A stretch of DNA of 64,000 bases from positions 60,153 through 124,152 of the forward strand of contig JAJPHL010000017.1 in NCBI GenBank assembly GCA_021325275.1, written 5' to 3'. Of this stretch, positions 8,085 through 15,834 are shown in pieces (positions within the stretch are counted from its first letter, which is position 1; each line of letters opens with the position of its first letter). The DNA is from Terriglobia bacterium. GTDB lineage: Bacteria > Acidobacteriota > Terriglobia > JAJPHL01. The translations under genes were made by a program, and so were the position numbers. Under the pieces are notes generated by a model, which made no database searches, was not told the DNA's origin, and was given only the letters and a program-made list of their open reading frames with translations.

Positions 8085-9158
8085 TCACCGCCACGCAAAT
8101 CCCAGCGGCTTCAGCGTCGTGACCAATTGCACGGCAAGCGTGTTACTCAGCGTGCCGCGAATCACGGGACTCTCCTGGATTTCGTATTCCACTTTCACCA
8201 GTTGATTCCGGTTCGGTCGATAGCCCACAGCCATCTCGTATGTGTTCGGCGCTGGATACGCGTTCGCCCGCAAATATCCCAGGCGCGTCGCGACATACCA
8301 GCGCGGGCCCAACGTCCGCTTGAACTCCGCGTAGCCCGATTGCTGCACGAAATTCGGAATCGCCGTGTACTGCATCACGAAGCGCTGCCATTCGCCGGAG
8401 ACGTTCCACGGTCCCGCGCCCCATTGCACGTCCACGCCGACGCCCGACGCCGGCAATTTTTTCGGCGCAATCTCGCCGGGATAAAAGAAAGCATAATCGC
8501 GATCGAGATACGGTCCGCGATAGCCGGAAACGCCCACTCGGAAACCTTGTTTGATCGTGTATCCGGCGCCGCCCGTCCACGAGCCGTACTGATCGCTCTG
8601 GAAAACACTGCGCGGATTCGCCGGTGACGAGTTAGTGAACTGCGCGCGCGCGTCAAGCTTCCCGGCCGTCGCATCCACTTCCGCGCCAGTCAGCCCCCTC
8701 ATCGTCACGGCGTCATAGTAATAGCCGTAAGTGGGCGGAACATCGACCAGTGGATTCCGCGCGTCGTCGTAACGCAGGCCGAACGATCCGAACGCGGTCG
8801 AAAGCTGCCCCGCCTTCACGGCAATCGACTTGTTGTTCCAGAAACGCGCGTAGGTCAGGCGCGCTTGGAGCAAATCGGTGCGGACGCCGTGCGCACCGGT
8901 GGTCAGTTCCTCGAAGAAAAACGGCTGCGAATGCACTTGCACCACGCCGTCGATCGACCAATGGTCGCTGAACTTGATCGTGGGATAGAACGTCGCGCGC
9001 ATCGCGCCGTCGGCGGTGTTCGAATCCTGGTGCGAGTAGCTGCCTTGGAAGGTGAGCGTGGTGCGCATCTCGAAGCCCGATCCGGCTTCTTGTTGCTGCG
9101 CGTGAATCGCCGTCACGCCCGCCGCAATCGCCATCAACAAATAGTAGGTTCGCTTCAT
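8085..9158 (-). CDS. Outer-membrane beta-barrel protein (porin-like)
   Basis: A signal peptide (MKRTYYLLMAIAAGVTAIHAQ) is followed by about 335 residues dominated by alternating amphipathic strands, many ending in aromatic residues (GSYSHQDSN, WYVATRLGYLRANAY, LVKVEYEIQ). This is the pattern of an outer-membrane barrel. The C-terminus FAWR lacks the canonical terminal Phe. It is the last gene of an operon with a cupredoxin and an HD-GYP protein, and its ATG overlaps the HD-GYP stop by 4 nt. It may be a channel for a substrate connected with copper or an organic donor, but the substrate is not readable from sequence. Confidence 0.75.
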   Translation of the reverse strand: MKRTYYLLMAIAAGVTAIHAQQQEAGSGFEMRTTLTFQGSYSHQDSNTADGAMRATFYPTIKFSDHWSIDGVVQVHSQPFFFEELTTGAHGVRTDLLQARLTYARFWNNKSIAVKAGQLSTAFGSFGLRYDDARNPLVDVPPTYGYYYDAVTMRGLTGAEVDATAGKLDARAQFTNSSPANPRSVFQSDQYGSWTGGAGYTIKQGFRVGVSGYRGPYLDRDYAFFYPGEIAPKKLPASGVGVDVQWGAGPWNVSGEWQRFVMQYTAIPNFVQQSGYAEFKRTLGPRWYVATRLGYLRANAYPAPNTYEMAVGYRPNRNQLVKVEYEIQESPVIRGTLSNTLAVQLVTTLKPLGFAWR

Positions 9159-10801
9159 ACCAACCTCAGACCTGTTGAGCCGGGCAGGTCACCAGGCCGT
9201 TCCCCTTGCCTGCGCCGCGCAGGCGGCAACTCCAATTGGAGGAAGACGGCCACAACTGCTGGATCAAACTGTGAGCCCGAGAATTTCAACAACTCCGCAA
9301 TTGCATGCTCATGACTAAATCCCGAACGATACGGACGATCCGACGTCATCGCGTCGTAGGCGTCCGCGACGTGCACGATCCGCGCGCCCAACGGGACGTC
9401 CTCGCCGCGCAAGCCGCGCGGATATCCCGTTCCGTCCCAATTCTCGTGGTGCAACTCGACGATCGGCAGATACGCCTGGAATCCCGCGACGCCTTCCAGA
9501 ATGCGCCGGCCGATTTCGGGATGTTGCTTCAGCAATGCGAACTCCTCGGCGGTCAGGCGGCCGGGCTTGCGCAAAACGTTATCGGAAATGCCGACCTTGC
9601 CTAGATCGTGCAGCAGCGCGCCCACACGGATCACTTCCAACTGGTCTCCGGAAACTTTCATCGCCGTGGCCGCCAGACACGCGTACTGGCTCACGGCGCG
9701 GCTGTGGCCCGCCGTGTACGGATCGCGGGCGTCGAGCGCGCCGGCTAGCGAGCCGACAAATTCCACGTAAGCGCTTTGCAATTTCTCACGGGCATCGCGA
9801 ATCGACGCGCCGGCGCGATTGAAGCTGGCCGCGAGTTCGCGAATTTCCTGAATCGTCGCGCGCTGCGGTTGGAAGACCGGCAGCAGTCCCGTTTTTTCGC
9901 TCTCTCGCAGCGTCTCGATCACGCCGTGGAGCGGTTGCACGATGGTCCGCGAGGAGACCACGCTGATTACCAACGCCACCATCACGAACAACACGCCGAC
10001 TGCTACAAAGCCCTGTTGCAAAATCTTCTGCACCGGACCATTCGCCGTATCGATGTTCTGGAGTGTGGAAAGTTTGTACCCACTGCCAAAATCGATGGAG
10101 TCGGCCGGCAGCGTGATGTAGGTTTCCCCTTGCAGCGTCAGTTCACACTCACTGCTCTCGCAGCCCGCCATTCCGGTCTCGACTTCTTTTGGCAAAATCC
10201 CCGGATTCAGGTTCGACTTGATCACCTTGCCGTCGTGCGTGAGTACCGCTTTCACCGAAAAACTGTTGATATCGAATTTCTCGCCCACCGCCAACCGGCC
10301 GATGTTCTCGTCGCCTTGATTGATGGGGATCGACGTCACCTGGAATGCGGTTCCATTGCCGAAATCGAGGATGCCGTTCGCCGGCGGGGGGGTCTGCATC
10401 AGGTCGACGCTCATCAGCGCGGGCCCTTGACGATAGATGCCGGCCAGCAAGCGGCCGTCGGGATCGGAGACCAGCAAGTAGTCGAGATGCAGCGTTTCGG
10501 AGATTTCCGTGAGCTGATCTTCCACCGTCATGCGTGCCTGCTTGTCGCCGTGATGCTCGATCAGCAACTGCACGCCTTGCTTCAAGACGGGATTCTCACC
10601 GACAATTTGCAGGAAGCGGCTGTTCTGCATCTCGCCCTTCTTGCGAATTTCCACCTCGGCGCGGTCGGCGTCGCGCAGCGACTCGAGCAAACTCTGCCGC
10701 ACGCGCGACTCCACGAGTTTGTGCGTCACCCAAAAACTGCCGGTGAGCAACAGCGCGAATGGCACAAACGACATCAGGAAAGTTCGTGTGGCGAAGCGCA
10801 T
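9155..10801 (-). CDS. Membrane-bound HD-GYP domain protein with periplasmic sensor
   Basis: This 548-residue protein has a transmembrane segment at 8-28, a periplasmic sensor region (about 30-260) resembling double-CACHE/CHASE folds, a second TM at 263-285, a HAMP-like stretch to about 340 and a C-terminal HD-GYP domain. The catalytic HD is at 398-399 (LLHDLGKVGI) and the signature HHENWDGTGYP at 451-461. HD-GYP enzymes hydrolyse cyclic di-GMP. The residues needed for metal binding appear intact, so it is probably an active phosphodiesterase controlled by an extracytoplasmic signal. It sits between the cupredoxin gene (1-nt gap) and the barrel gene (4-nt overlap). Confidence 0.88.
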   Translation of the reverse strand: MRFATRTFLMSFVPFALLLTGSFWVTHKLVESRVRQSLLESLRDADRAEVEIRKKGEMQNSRFLQIVGENPVLKQGVQLLIEHHGDKQARMTVEDQLTEISETLHLDYLLVSDPDGRLLAGIYRQGPALMSVDLMQTPPPANGILDFGNGTAFQVTSIPINQGDENIGRLAVGEKFDINSFSVKAVLTHDGKVIKSNLNPGILPKEVETGMAGCESSECELTLQGETYITLPADSIDFGSGYKLSTLQNIDTANGPVQKILQQGFVAVGVLFVMVALVISVVSSRTIVQPLHGVIETLRESEKTGLLPVFQPQRATIQEIRELAASFNRAGASIRDAREKLQSAYVEFVGSLAGALDARDPYTAGHSRAVSQYACLAATAMKVSGDQLEVIRVGALLHDLGKVGISDNVLRKPGRLTAEEFALLKQHPEIGRRILEGVAGFQAYLPIVELHHENWDGTGYPRGLRGEDVPLGARIVHVADAYDAMTSDRPYRSGFSHEHAIAELLKFSGSQFDPAVVAVFLQLELPPARRRQGERPGDLPGSTGLRLV

Positions 10802-10802
10802 C

Positions 10803-11555
10803 TTATTTGTCCCTTCCTTTTCCCATGGCGTCTTCGTCGATGGGAATCAGGAACTCGATGCCCGACTTACCCTTTTCGCCGACTTGAATTTCCTGACGGA
10901 AGAATCCCGCGCTCTTGTGCCACGCCACGATTGTGTACTTGCCGGCGGGTACGCCGGGCAAGCTGAAGTGTCCGCTCTCGGCGGCGCGCGTGGACCAGCG
11001 ATTCGGCGTCACCACGATGGCCGCCGCCATGTTGGGATGCAAGTGGCAATTCACGAACACCACGCCTGCTTTGGGAAACGTCACCAGGCGCGTTTGGTTC
11101 ATCGGGTAATTGCCGAGGTCGAAGGATTTCGGTTTCGAGAGCGAGAAAACGTTGTGGAAAATCGAATCGAGATTCGGGAACGAAACCGTCGATCCCTGGG
11201 GAATCACGAGGAGGTCGGGAGAAAAGCGCCGGTTCTTTTGCTCCATCGACGCGCTAACGGCTCGCGAGGGCAGACCGGCGCCGTCGAGATAGACCACCAC
11301 GTGCGATCGCTCGTAGCTCAGCGGATCTTGCGGCGCGTCGGCGCCCAACTCTACCGCGGAGCGCCCGTACTCGTCGACCGAAGAAGTCACGCGTGGCTTA
11401 GTGAGCTTTTTCTTGACGATGATGGTGCCTTCGACGTTGCCGCCGGGCACGTCGGGAGCGAGGGCGAAGGGCGCGGGGATCGCGGCGACGGACAACACCG
11501 CCACCGTGCCTGCCGCGAGCAGGGCCCAAAGGGTCTTGCGAACAAAATGTGTCAT
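10803..11555 (-). CDS. Exported cupredoxin-like protein with carboxypeptidase-regulatory-like C-terminus
   Basis: A signal peptide or membrane anchor (about 8-33) precedes a cupredoxin-like domain (to about 185). The candidate type-1 copper ligands are H134 (FPNLDSIFHNVF) and C170, H173 and M176 (FVNCHLHPNM). The last 70 residues (FSLPGVPAGKYTIVAWH...) form a small beta-sandwich typical of carboxypeptidase regulatory-like domains. Similar proteins are annotated as plastocyanin-like or methylamine-utilisation proteins. It is the first gene of a three-gene operon with the HD-GYP and porin-like genes. A ribosome-binding site (GGTGG, about 10 nt before the ATG) and a TATAAC box about 20 nt upstream suggest a normal leader. 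Confidence 0.8.
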   Translation of the reverse strand: MTHFVRKTLWALLAAGTVAVLSVAAIPAPFALAPDVPGGNVEGTIIVKKKLTKPRVTSSVDEYGRSAVELGADAPQDPLSYERSHVVVYLDGAGLPSRAVSASMEQKNRRFSPDLLVIPQGSTVSFPNLDSIFHNVFSLSKPKSFDLGNYPMNQTRLVTFPKAGVVFVNCHLHPNMAAAIVVTPNRWSTRAAESGHFSLPGVPAGKYTIVAWHKSAGFFRQEIQVGEKGKSGIEFLIPIDEDAMGKGRDK

Positions 11556-11803
11556 TCTTCCACCAAGCTGACAGCGTTATACCTCTACTCTAGGGGCAAG
11601 TTGGCTGCCATCGTCAGAATTCTCGGATGATTCCATCGAGACGTTCCATTACAACTAGTTGACTATCCGACCCTGGTATAAATTCCAGGTCCCGTTGGTA
11701 CTAGGCGCTTGGCGCCTCGTGGGAAGTACCGTTACAAAACGGCGCTGGGAACGCCGGTAAGCGGTGTTACATTTTTGGCAACGCAAGCGTTTGCAGGTTC
11801 GTC
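11556..11803. other. Divergent intergenic region with stacked hairpins
   Basis: No coding capacity is apparent. The region holds an imperfect hairpin at 11697-11730: GGTACT and AGGCGC pair with GCGCCT and AGTACC, with a 7-nt bulge. Next to it, TACCG/CGGTA enclose CGGCG/CGCCG and CCGTT/AACGG pairs at about 11727-11759. It separates the cupredoxin operon from the proline-rich exported protein gene. It could be a shared regulatory region or part of an untranslated RNA. No known riboswitch consensus was recognised. Confidence 0.5.
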
Positions 11804-11809
11804 TATAAT
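11804..11809 (+). promoter_or_regulatory. -10 box (TATAAT) of the proline-rich protein gene
   Basis: TATAAT lies 21 nt before the ATG at 11831, with a GGGGAAG ribosome-binding site between. The imperfect palindrome AACGCAAGCGTT at about 11780-11791 could be an operator. Confidence 0.5.
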
Positions 11810-11830
11810 AGCGACGGGAAAGGGGAAGCG

Positions 11831-12619
11831 ATGAGCAACCGGCTCGCTATATTCTCGGCAACACTCCTGATGTCGACGGTCGTTTGCGCGGCGCAATCGG
11901 CTCCACGCGCGGCGGTCGCGTCCGCAGTCCCGCCCACCACTTCAACGGTTCATCGTCCGGTTCATGCAGTGGCTGGGGCGCCTAGTGCTCCCAATGGACA
12001 CGCGACTTCCTCGCACGCTTCCACATCCCCCAAAAACGGCGTGCTTCCCGGTTCGCTAGTTGTGGCGCCTGTGGTCGCTGGTCCTGTATCGAGCGTGTCG
12101 CATCCGGGCGGGATTCCCGGCCTCAATTCGCCGATCCAACCGGCTCCCGGATTTCAACCGCTGCTCCCCACTGGAAACTTCACATCGTTTGGCGGAACGC
12201 GGGGTGCGTCGCGCAACGCGGTCATCGTAGGATATCCGCAAGTCTTCGGATTCATGGCCGCACCGTTTGTAGATCCGAACGGCGAGAGTGATTCCGGATC
12301 TGCTACCGCAGATCCGAATGCGCCGCAGCAAAACGTGGGAGATCCCGACTTTCCGCCGCAGCGGTCCGCGCCGCCTAGCGCCGATCCCGAGCCCGCGACG
12401 CCGCGGACTCCAGGACCGGCCGATGTGGCGTACACGCTGCTCGCTTTCAAGGACCATTCGTTCTTCGCCGTCACTGAATACTGGGTCGCGAACGATCGCA
12501 TTGTGTACGTGACCAACTACGGCGAAAACGGTTCGGCGCCGCTCTCCACCCTCGACCAAGCGCTCACCGCGAAGTTAAACAATGAGCGCGGCGTAAACTT
12601 CGAACTACACTTCAAGTAA
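11831..12619 (+). CDS. Exported proline/alanine-rich protein of unknown function
   Basis: This 262-residue protein has a signal peptide (MSNRLAIFSATLLMSTVVCAA), a low-complexity Ala/Pro/Ser/His-rich half and an acidic Pro-rich stretch (about 155-200). The C-terminal 60 residues may be folded: VAYTLLAFKDHSFFAVTEYW, then NDRIVYVTNYGENGSAPLS. The pattern is typical of acidobacterial exported proteins in which a disordered spacer presents a small domain. It has its own TATAAT promoter and ribosome-binding site, and is followed after 7 nt by the ROK gene. No function can be assigned. Confidence 0.75.
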   Translation: MSNRLAIFSATLLMSTVVCAAQSAPRAAVASAVPPTTSTVHRPVHAVAGAPSAPNGHATSSHASTSPKNGVLPGSLVVAPVVAGPVSSVSHPGGIPGLNSPIQPAPGFQPLLPTGNFTSFGGTRGASRNAVIVGYPQVFGFMAAPFVDPNGESDSGSATADPNAPQQNVGDPDFPPQRSAPPSADPEPATPRTPGPADVAYTLLAFKDHSFFAVTEYWVANDRIVYVTNYGENGSAPLSTLDQALTAKLNNERGVNFELHFK

Positions 12620-12626
12620 GCCGCAG

Positions 12627-13484
12627 ATGAAAATCCTCGGGACCGATATCGGCGGGACGAAGGTGTCCGTCTGTCTCGCGGACGACGAGAAAATCCTCGG
12701 GCGATCGCGCTTCCCTGCCGCCGACTTCCCCGGCCCGGCTGCAACCCTGGCGGAAATCGCGCGGCGCGCGCGCGCACTCATGGCTGGGCAGCACATCGAA
12801 CGCATTGGGATCAGTTGCGCCGGGCCGCTCGACTCCTCGCGCGGCGTGGTTCTTTCACCGCCGAACATGCCGGGATGGGACAACGTGCCAGTCTGCGAAA
12901 TTCTCGCGCGCGAGCTGGGCGCGCCCGCGCGCCTGGAAAACGACGCCAACGCCGCGGCGCTCGCCGAGTGGCAATTCGGCGCGGGGCGCGGCACTCGACA
13001 CATGGTTTTTCTCACCTGCAGCACGGGCATGGGCGGCGGCTTGATCCTCGACGGCCGCCTGTATCGCGGACGCCGCGACTTCGCGGGCGAAGTGGGTCAT
13101 CTGCGGCTCACCGACGATGGTCCCAAGCTTTACGACAAAGCTGGATCGTTCGAAGCCTGGGCGAGCGGCACAGGACTGGCGCTGCAAACCGGACGATCAG
13201 CCGAGGAACTGGCGCGCGCCGCACGTGCTGGAGAGGCGCAGGCCATCGCGGCCATCACACGCGCCGGCGAAATGCTCGGCCGCGGCATCGCGATCCTGTG
13301 CGACGTGCTGAATCCCGAGATTGTGGTATGTGGAACGCTCGCCGTGCATCTCGGCGACATGTATCTCGAGCCGGCGCGCCGCGTCGTCGCGGCCGAGGCG
13401 CTTGATCCGTGCCCAATCGTGCCCGCGCAACTCACCGACGATTTGCCGGAACGCGCGGCGATTGCCGTGGCTCTGGGAGACTGA
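12627..13484 (+). CDS. ROK-family sugar kinase-like protein lacking the zinc-finger cysteines
   Basis: The 285-residue protein has the ROK ATP-binding start (LGTDIGGTKVSVCLAD), the catalytic Asp D106 in LENDANAAALAEW and the second phosphate loop STGMGGGLI. ROK kinases phosphorylate glucose, allose, N-acetylmannosamine and related sugars. After the conserved GEVGHL (H158), the usual CxCGxxGCxE zinc motif is replaced by KLYDKAGSFEAW, so all zinc-binding cysteines are missing. The catalytic centre is otherwise intact. It starts 7 nt after the proline-rich protein gene and may be co-transcribed with it. The substrate cannot be predicted. Confidence 0.85.
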   Translation: MKILGTDIGGTKVSVCLADDEKILGRSRFPAADFPGPAATLAEIARRARALMAGQHIERIGISCAGPLDSSRGVVLSPPNMPGWDNVPVCEILARELGAPARLENDANAAALAEWQFGAGRGTRHMVFLTCSTGMGGGLILDGRLYRGRRDFAGEVGHLRLTDDGPKLYDKAGSFEAWASGTGLALQTGRSAEELARAARAGEAQAIAAITRAGEMLGRGIAILCDVLNPEIVVCGTLAVHLGDMYLEPARRVVAAEALDPCPIVPAQLTDDLPERAAIAVALGD

Positions 13485-13560
13485 AGATGCAGACGCCCCA
13501 TCTCCGGTGGCTTGAAACCCGCAAAACCGCAAACGAGAACTGTTCCGCGCCGGAGTAGTA

Positions 13561-13640
13561 TCCCACCGGTGCGTTGGTCGATTGTGAAACTTGCCAGCCC
13601 CGAAGGTGTCTGTGGGACAGCCAAGCCCCCGAAGAGCCTG
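13561..13640. repeat. Degenerate tandem repeats (about 28-30 bp units) left of palindromic element A
   Basis: About three degenerate units containing AGCCCCGAAGG-GTCTGTG-GACA run up to the large palindrome. The same unit, in inverted orientation, follows the palindrome at about 13906-13932 and also flanks element B. Confidence 0.6.
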
Positions 13641-13912
13641 TGTGACAACTCAGCCCGGAGCCTGCGGCAGCAGGCGGCACAATGTTAGCCCCAGGCGAGG
13701 CGAAGTTTGCCGAGTCTGGGGTCCGCTAGGAAAAAAGCGAGCCCGCGGAGCGGGCGGCACAGAAAGCCGTGCGATTCCGAATCTCCCGGGCCGCTTGTGC
13801 CGCCTGCGCTGCAGGCTCGCAGGAGAGAAACGGTGTCCCCAGGCTCGGCAAAAAACGCCTCGCCAGGGGCTAACATTGTGCCGCCTGCGGCCGCAGGCTT
13901 GGAGTTGTCACA
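13641..13912. repeat. Large palindromic element A (MITE-like), diverged copy
   Basis: The left arm (13641-13721) starts TGTGACAACT and contains CACAATGTTAGCCCCAGG and GCCGAG-CTGGGG. It is the near-complete inverse of the right arm (13837-13912). The centre is partly replaced compared with the other copies but keeps GTGCCGCCTGCGCTGCAGG. The element lies between the ROK gene and the first dsbA-like gene and has no coding capacity. Confidence 0.85.
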
Positions 13913-14007
13913 CAGACTCCTTCGGGGCTGGGGTTTTCCTAACAGAGCAACGCGCTCTTAGGACACAACCGCGCCGGGGATGGAATGTAATTGCCACTCG
14001 GCGATGT

Positions 14008-14013
14008 TAGAAT
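14008..14013 (+). promoter_or_regulatory. Probable -10 box (TAGAAT) of the dsbA cluster
   Basis: TAGAAT lies 14 nt before the ATG at 14028. A very short leader without a Shine-Dalgarno sequence would result. Confidence 0.4.
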
Positions 14014-14027
14014 AGCTCTCGACTCAT

Positions 14028-14696
14028 ATGCGTCCCTTTTTTCCCGCAATCTTACTATTCGCCGCGACTGCCGTTTGTGCACAGGCCAAGCCTGCTGGTC
14101 AAGCGAAGCCTCCCGCGAAAACTGCCGCCGCGGCTCCGGCGGCTCCGGCGTTCCAACTGCCTCCGCGCACCGTCGGCAATCCCACGGCGCCGATCACCAT
14201 CGAGGTCTACAGCGACTTTGAATGTCCCACCTGCCGAATGCTGTACCTCAATACGTTGAAGCCGCTGATGGCCGATTACTGCGCCAGCGGCAAGGTCTAC
14301 TTGATCCATCACGATTTTCCGTTGCCCCAACATCACTATTCGCGCTTGGCTGCGCTGTGGGCCGACGCCGCCGCAGTCACCGGAAAATACGAGGTGGTTG
14401 CGGACGCGCTCTTCGAGAAGCAGGATAGCTGGGTGGCCACCGGCAGAGTCGCCGAAGTGATCTCCGGCGCCCTCAGTCCCGCCGATTTCGCGAAAGCGAA
14501 AGCGGCGTTCGAGGCGCACAAATCGGACATCGATGCGATCATCGGCGCGGATTTGAAGGCCGGCACCGACCTGAAAGTGCAGGAAACTCCGACCACTCGC
14601 GTCTCCAAAGGCAGCCAAGTGATCACCGACAAGCAGGGCGGAATGATCTCCTACACCGTGCTGAAGAAGTATCTCGACCAACAACTTGGAAAGTGA
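14028..14696 (+). CDS. Exported DsbA-like thioredoxin-fold protein (CPTC)
   Basis: A signal peptide (MRPFFPAILLFAATAVCAQA) and an Ala/Pro/Lys linker precede a DsbA/DsbG-type thioredoxin domain. The active-site pair is C66-P-T-C69 (DFECPTCRM), and the cis-proline loop is near QETPTTRVS. The family oxidises or isomerises disulfides in exported proteins. The CPTC dipeptide differs from the CPHC of its two paralogues just downstream, which implies a different redox potential. It is the first of a cluster of three such genes interrupted by a MauE-type membrane protein gene. Confidence 0.88.
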   Translation: MRPFFPAILLFAATAVCAQAKPAGQAKPPAKTAAAAPAAPAFQLPPRTVGNPTAPITIEVYSDFECPTCRMLYLNTLKPLMADYCASGKVYLIHHDFPLPQHHYSRLAALWADAAAVTGKYEVVADALFEKQDSWVATGRVAEVISGALSPADFAKAKAAFEAHKSDIDAIIGADLKAGTDLKVQETPTTRVSKGSQVITDKQGGMISYTVLKKYLDQQLGK

Positions 14697-14703
14697 GCTC
14701 TGC

Positions 14704-14709
14704 TAAAAT
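14704..14709 (+). promoter_or_regulatory. -10 box of a leaderless promoter for the second dsbA-like gene
   Basis: TAAAAT is followed by 6 nt and the ATG at 14716. The box lies just downstream of the stop codon of the first dsbA-like gene. Confidence 0.5.
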
Positions 14710-14715
14710 AGCCCT

Positions 14716-15381
14716 ATGCATAAGCCTGCCCTTGCGATCTTGCTGATGCTCGCGGCGACGGTAGCCGCGGCGCAAACGCCCAGCCAAACAAAGTCCGCAC
14801 CGAAAGCGTCTCCCGCCCCCGCCGCGAAAGCGGACGCCTTTACGCTCCCCGAGCGCGCCTCGGGAAAGAAAGACGCTCCCATCGTGATGGAAGTCTGGAC
14901 CGACTTCGAATGCCCGCATTGCAAAGAGCTCTACCTGCACACGCTGCGCCGGTTGATGGACGATTACTGCGCAACGGGCAAGGTTTATTTGATCCATCGC
15001 GATTTCCCGCTGCAAGGCCACGTTCATGCGCGCGAGGCCGCGCGCTGGGCCGACGCCGCTGCCACCATCGGCAAGTACGAGGAAGTCACCGAAGCGCTGT
15101 TCAGCAATCAGGAAGTGTGGAGCGTCAGCGGAAACATTGAGCCAGTGGTCGCCGCGGTGCTGCGTCCCGCCGACTTGCAGAAAGTGAAGCAAGTGATGAA
15201 GGAACACTCGGCGGAAATCGACGCAGCGATCGAAAAGGACGTTTTCCTCGGTGCGCAGACCCAAGTCAACCAAACGCCGACGACCAAGCTCACCGAAAAA
15301 GGCGTGATCCTCTCGGTGTCGCCGGGGAATTATCCGTACGCCACGCTGAAGAGCTATCTCGATAGCCAGTTGTCGAAATAG
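14716..15381 (+). CDS. Exported DsbA-like thioredoxin-fold protein (CPHC)
   Basis: This 221-residue paralogue of the preceding gene has a signal peptide ending near residue 20 (AAAQ), an Ala/Pro/Lys linker, the classical DsbA active site C66-P-H-C69 (DFECPHCKE) and a cis-Pro loop (NQTPTTKLT). The CPHC dipeptide is that of strongly oxidising DsbA proteins. The gene is followed after 2 nt by the MauE-type membrane protein, so those two are almost certainly co-translated. Confidence 0.9.
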   Translation: MHKPALAILLMLAATVAAAQTPSQTKSAPKASPAPAAKADAFTLPERASGKKDAPIVMEVWTDFECPHCKELYLHTLRRLMDDYCATGKVYLIHRDFPLQGHVHAREAARWADAAATIGKYEEVTEALFSNQEVWSVSGNIEPVVAAVLRPADLQKVKQVMKEHSAEIDAAIEKDVFLGAQTQVNQTPTTKLTEKGVILSVSPGNYPYATLKSYLDSQLSK

Positions 15382-15383
15382 GC

Positions 15384-15830
15384 ATGGGGACTTTCAACAT
15401 CGACCGGTTGCTGACGTGGGCGCGAATCGCGCTCGGCATCGTCTTCACCTACGCCGCGTTTCTGAAAGTGAGCATGTCGTGGCTCACCTTCGCCGGATCG
15501 ATCGACGCCTACAAGATTCTGCCCGACTGGGCGATCACACCCTTGGCCCAACTCTTGCCGTGGCTGGAGTTGGCGCTCGGCCTGCTGCTGGTGTCGGGAT
15601 TCGCCGTGCGCTGGACCGGCCTGGCGGTTACCTTGCTGCTGGCGGGATTTTTCTCCGCCATGATGCAAGCGCATTTTCGGGGACTCGATATCGATTGCGG
15701 ATGCTTCGGGCCGGGCGAGAAGATCGGCGCCAACACTTTCATTCGCGATGGAGCTCTGGTAGGGCTGGCGGTGTGCGTCACGCTCGGCGCTTTTCTTCGT
15801 AGGAACACACTCCTGCATCGCGTACAATAA
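15384..15830 (+). CDS. MauE/DoxX-type membrane protein
   Basis: A four-helix integral membrane protein (148 residues) with a short Cys motif, C105-G-C107 (LDIDCGCFGPGE), between helices 3 and 4. This is the MauE-type architecture. In methylamine dehydrogenase maturation, MauE works with the thioredoxin-like MauD in disulfide formation. Its position between two DsbA-like genes suggests that it passes electrons between them and the membrane, as DsbB or VKOR would. That role is an inference. Confidence 0.8.
   Translation: MGTFNIDRLLTWARIALGIVFTYAAFLKVSMSWLTFAGSIDAYKILPDWAITPLAQLLPWLELALGLLLVSGFAVRWTGLAVTLLLAGFFSAMMQAHFRGLDIDCGCFGPGEKIGANTFIRDGALVGLAVCVTLGAFLRRNTLLHRVQ
15823..15828 (+). promoter_or_regulatory. 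-10 box of a leaderless promoter for the third dsbA-like gene
   Basis: TACAAT is followed by 6 nt (AAATTT) and the ATG at 15835. The box overlaps the end of the MauE-type gene. Confidence 0.5.
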
Positions 15831-15834
15831 ATTT

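Noticed and set aside
11556..11696. Cyclic di-GMP riboswitch before the cupredoxin/HD-GYP operon
   Set aside because: The operon context made it worth looking for, but the conserved core of known cyclic di-GMP aptamers was not seen on the minus strand.
11770..11795. Sigma-54 promoter before the proline-rich protein
   Set aside because: The GG and GC elements are 14 nt apart instead of 10, and a perfect TATAAT lies just downstream.
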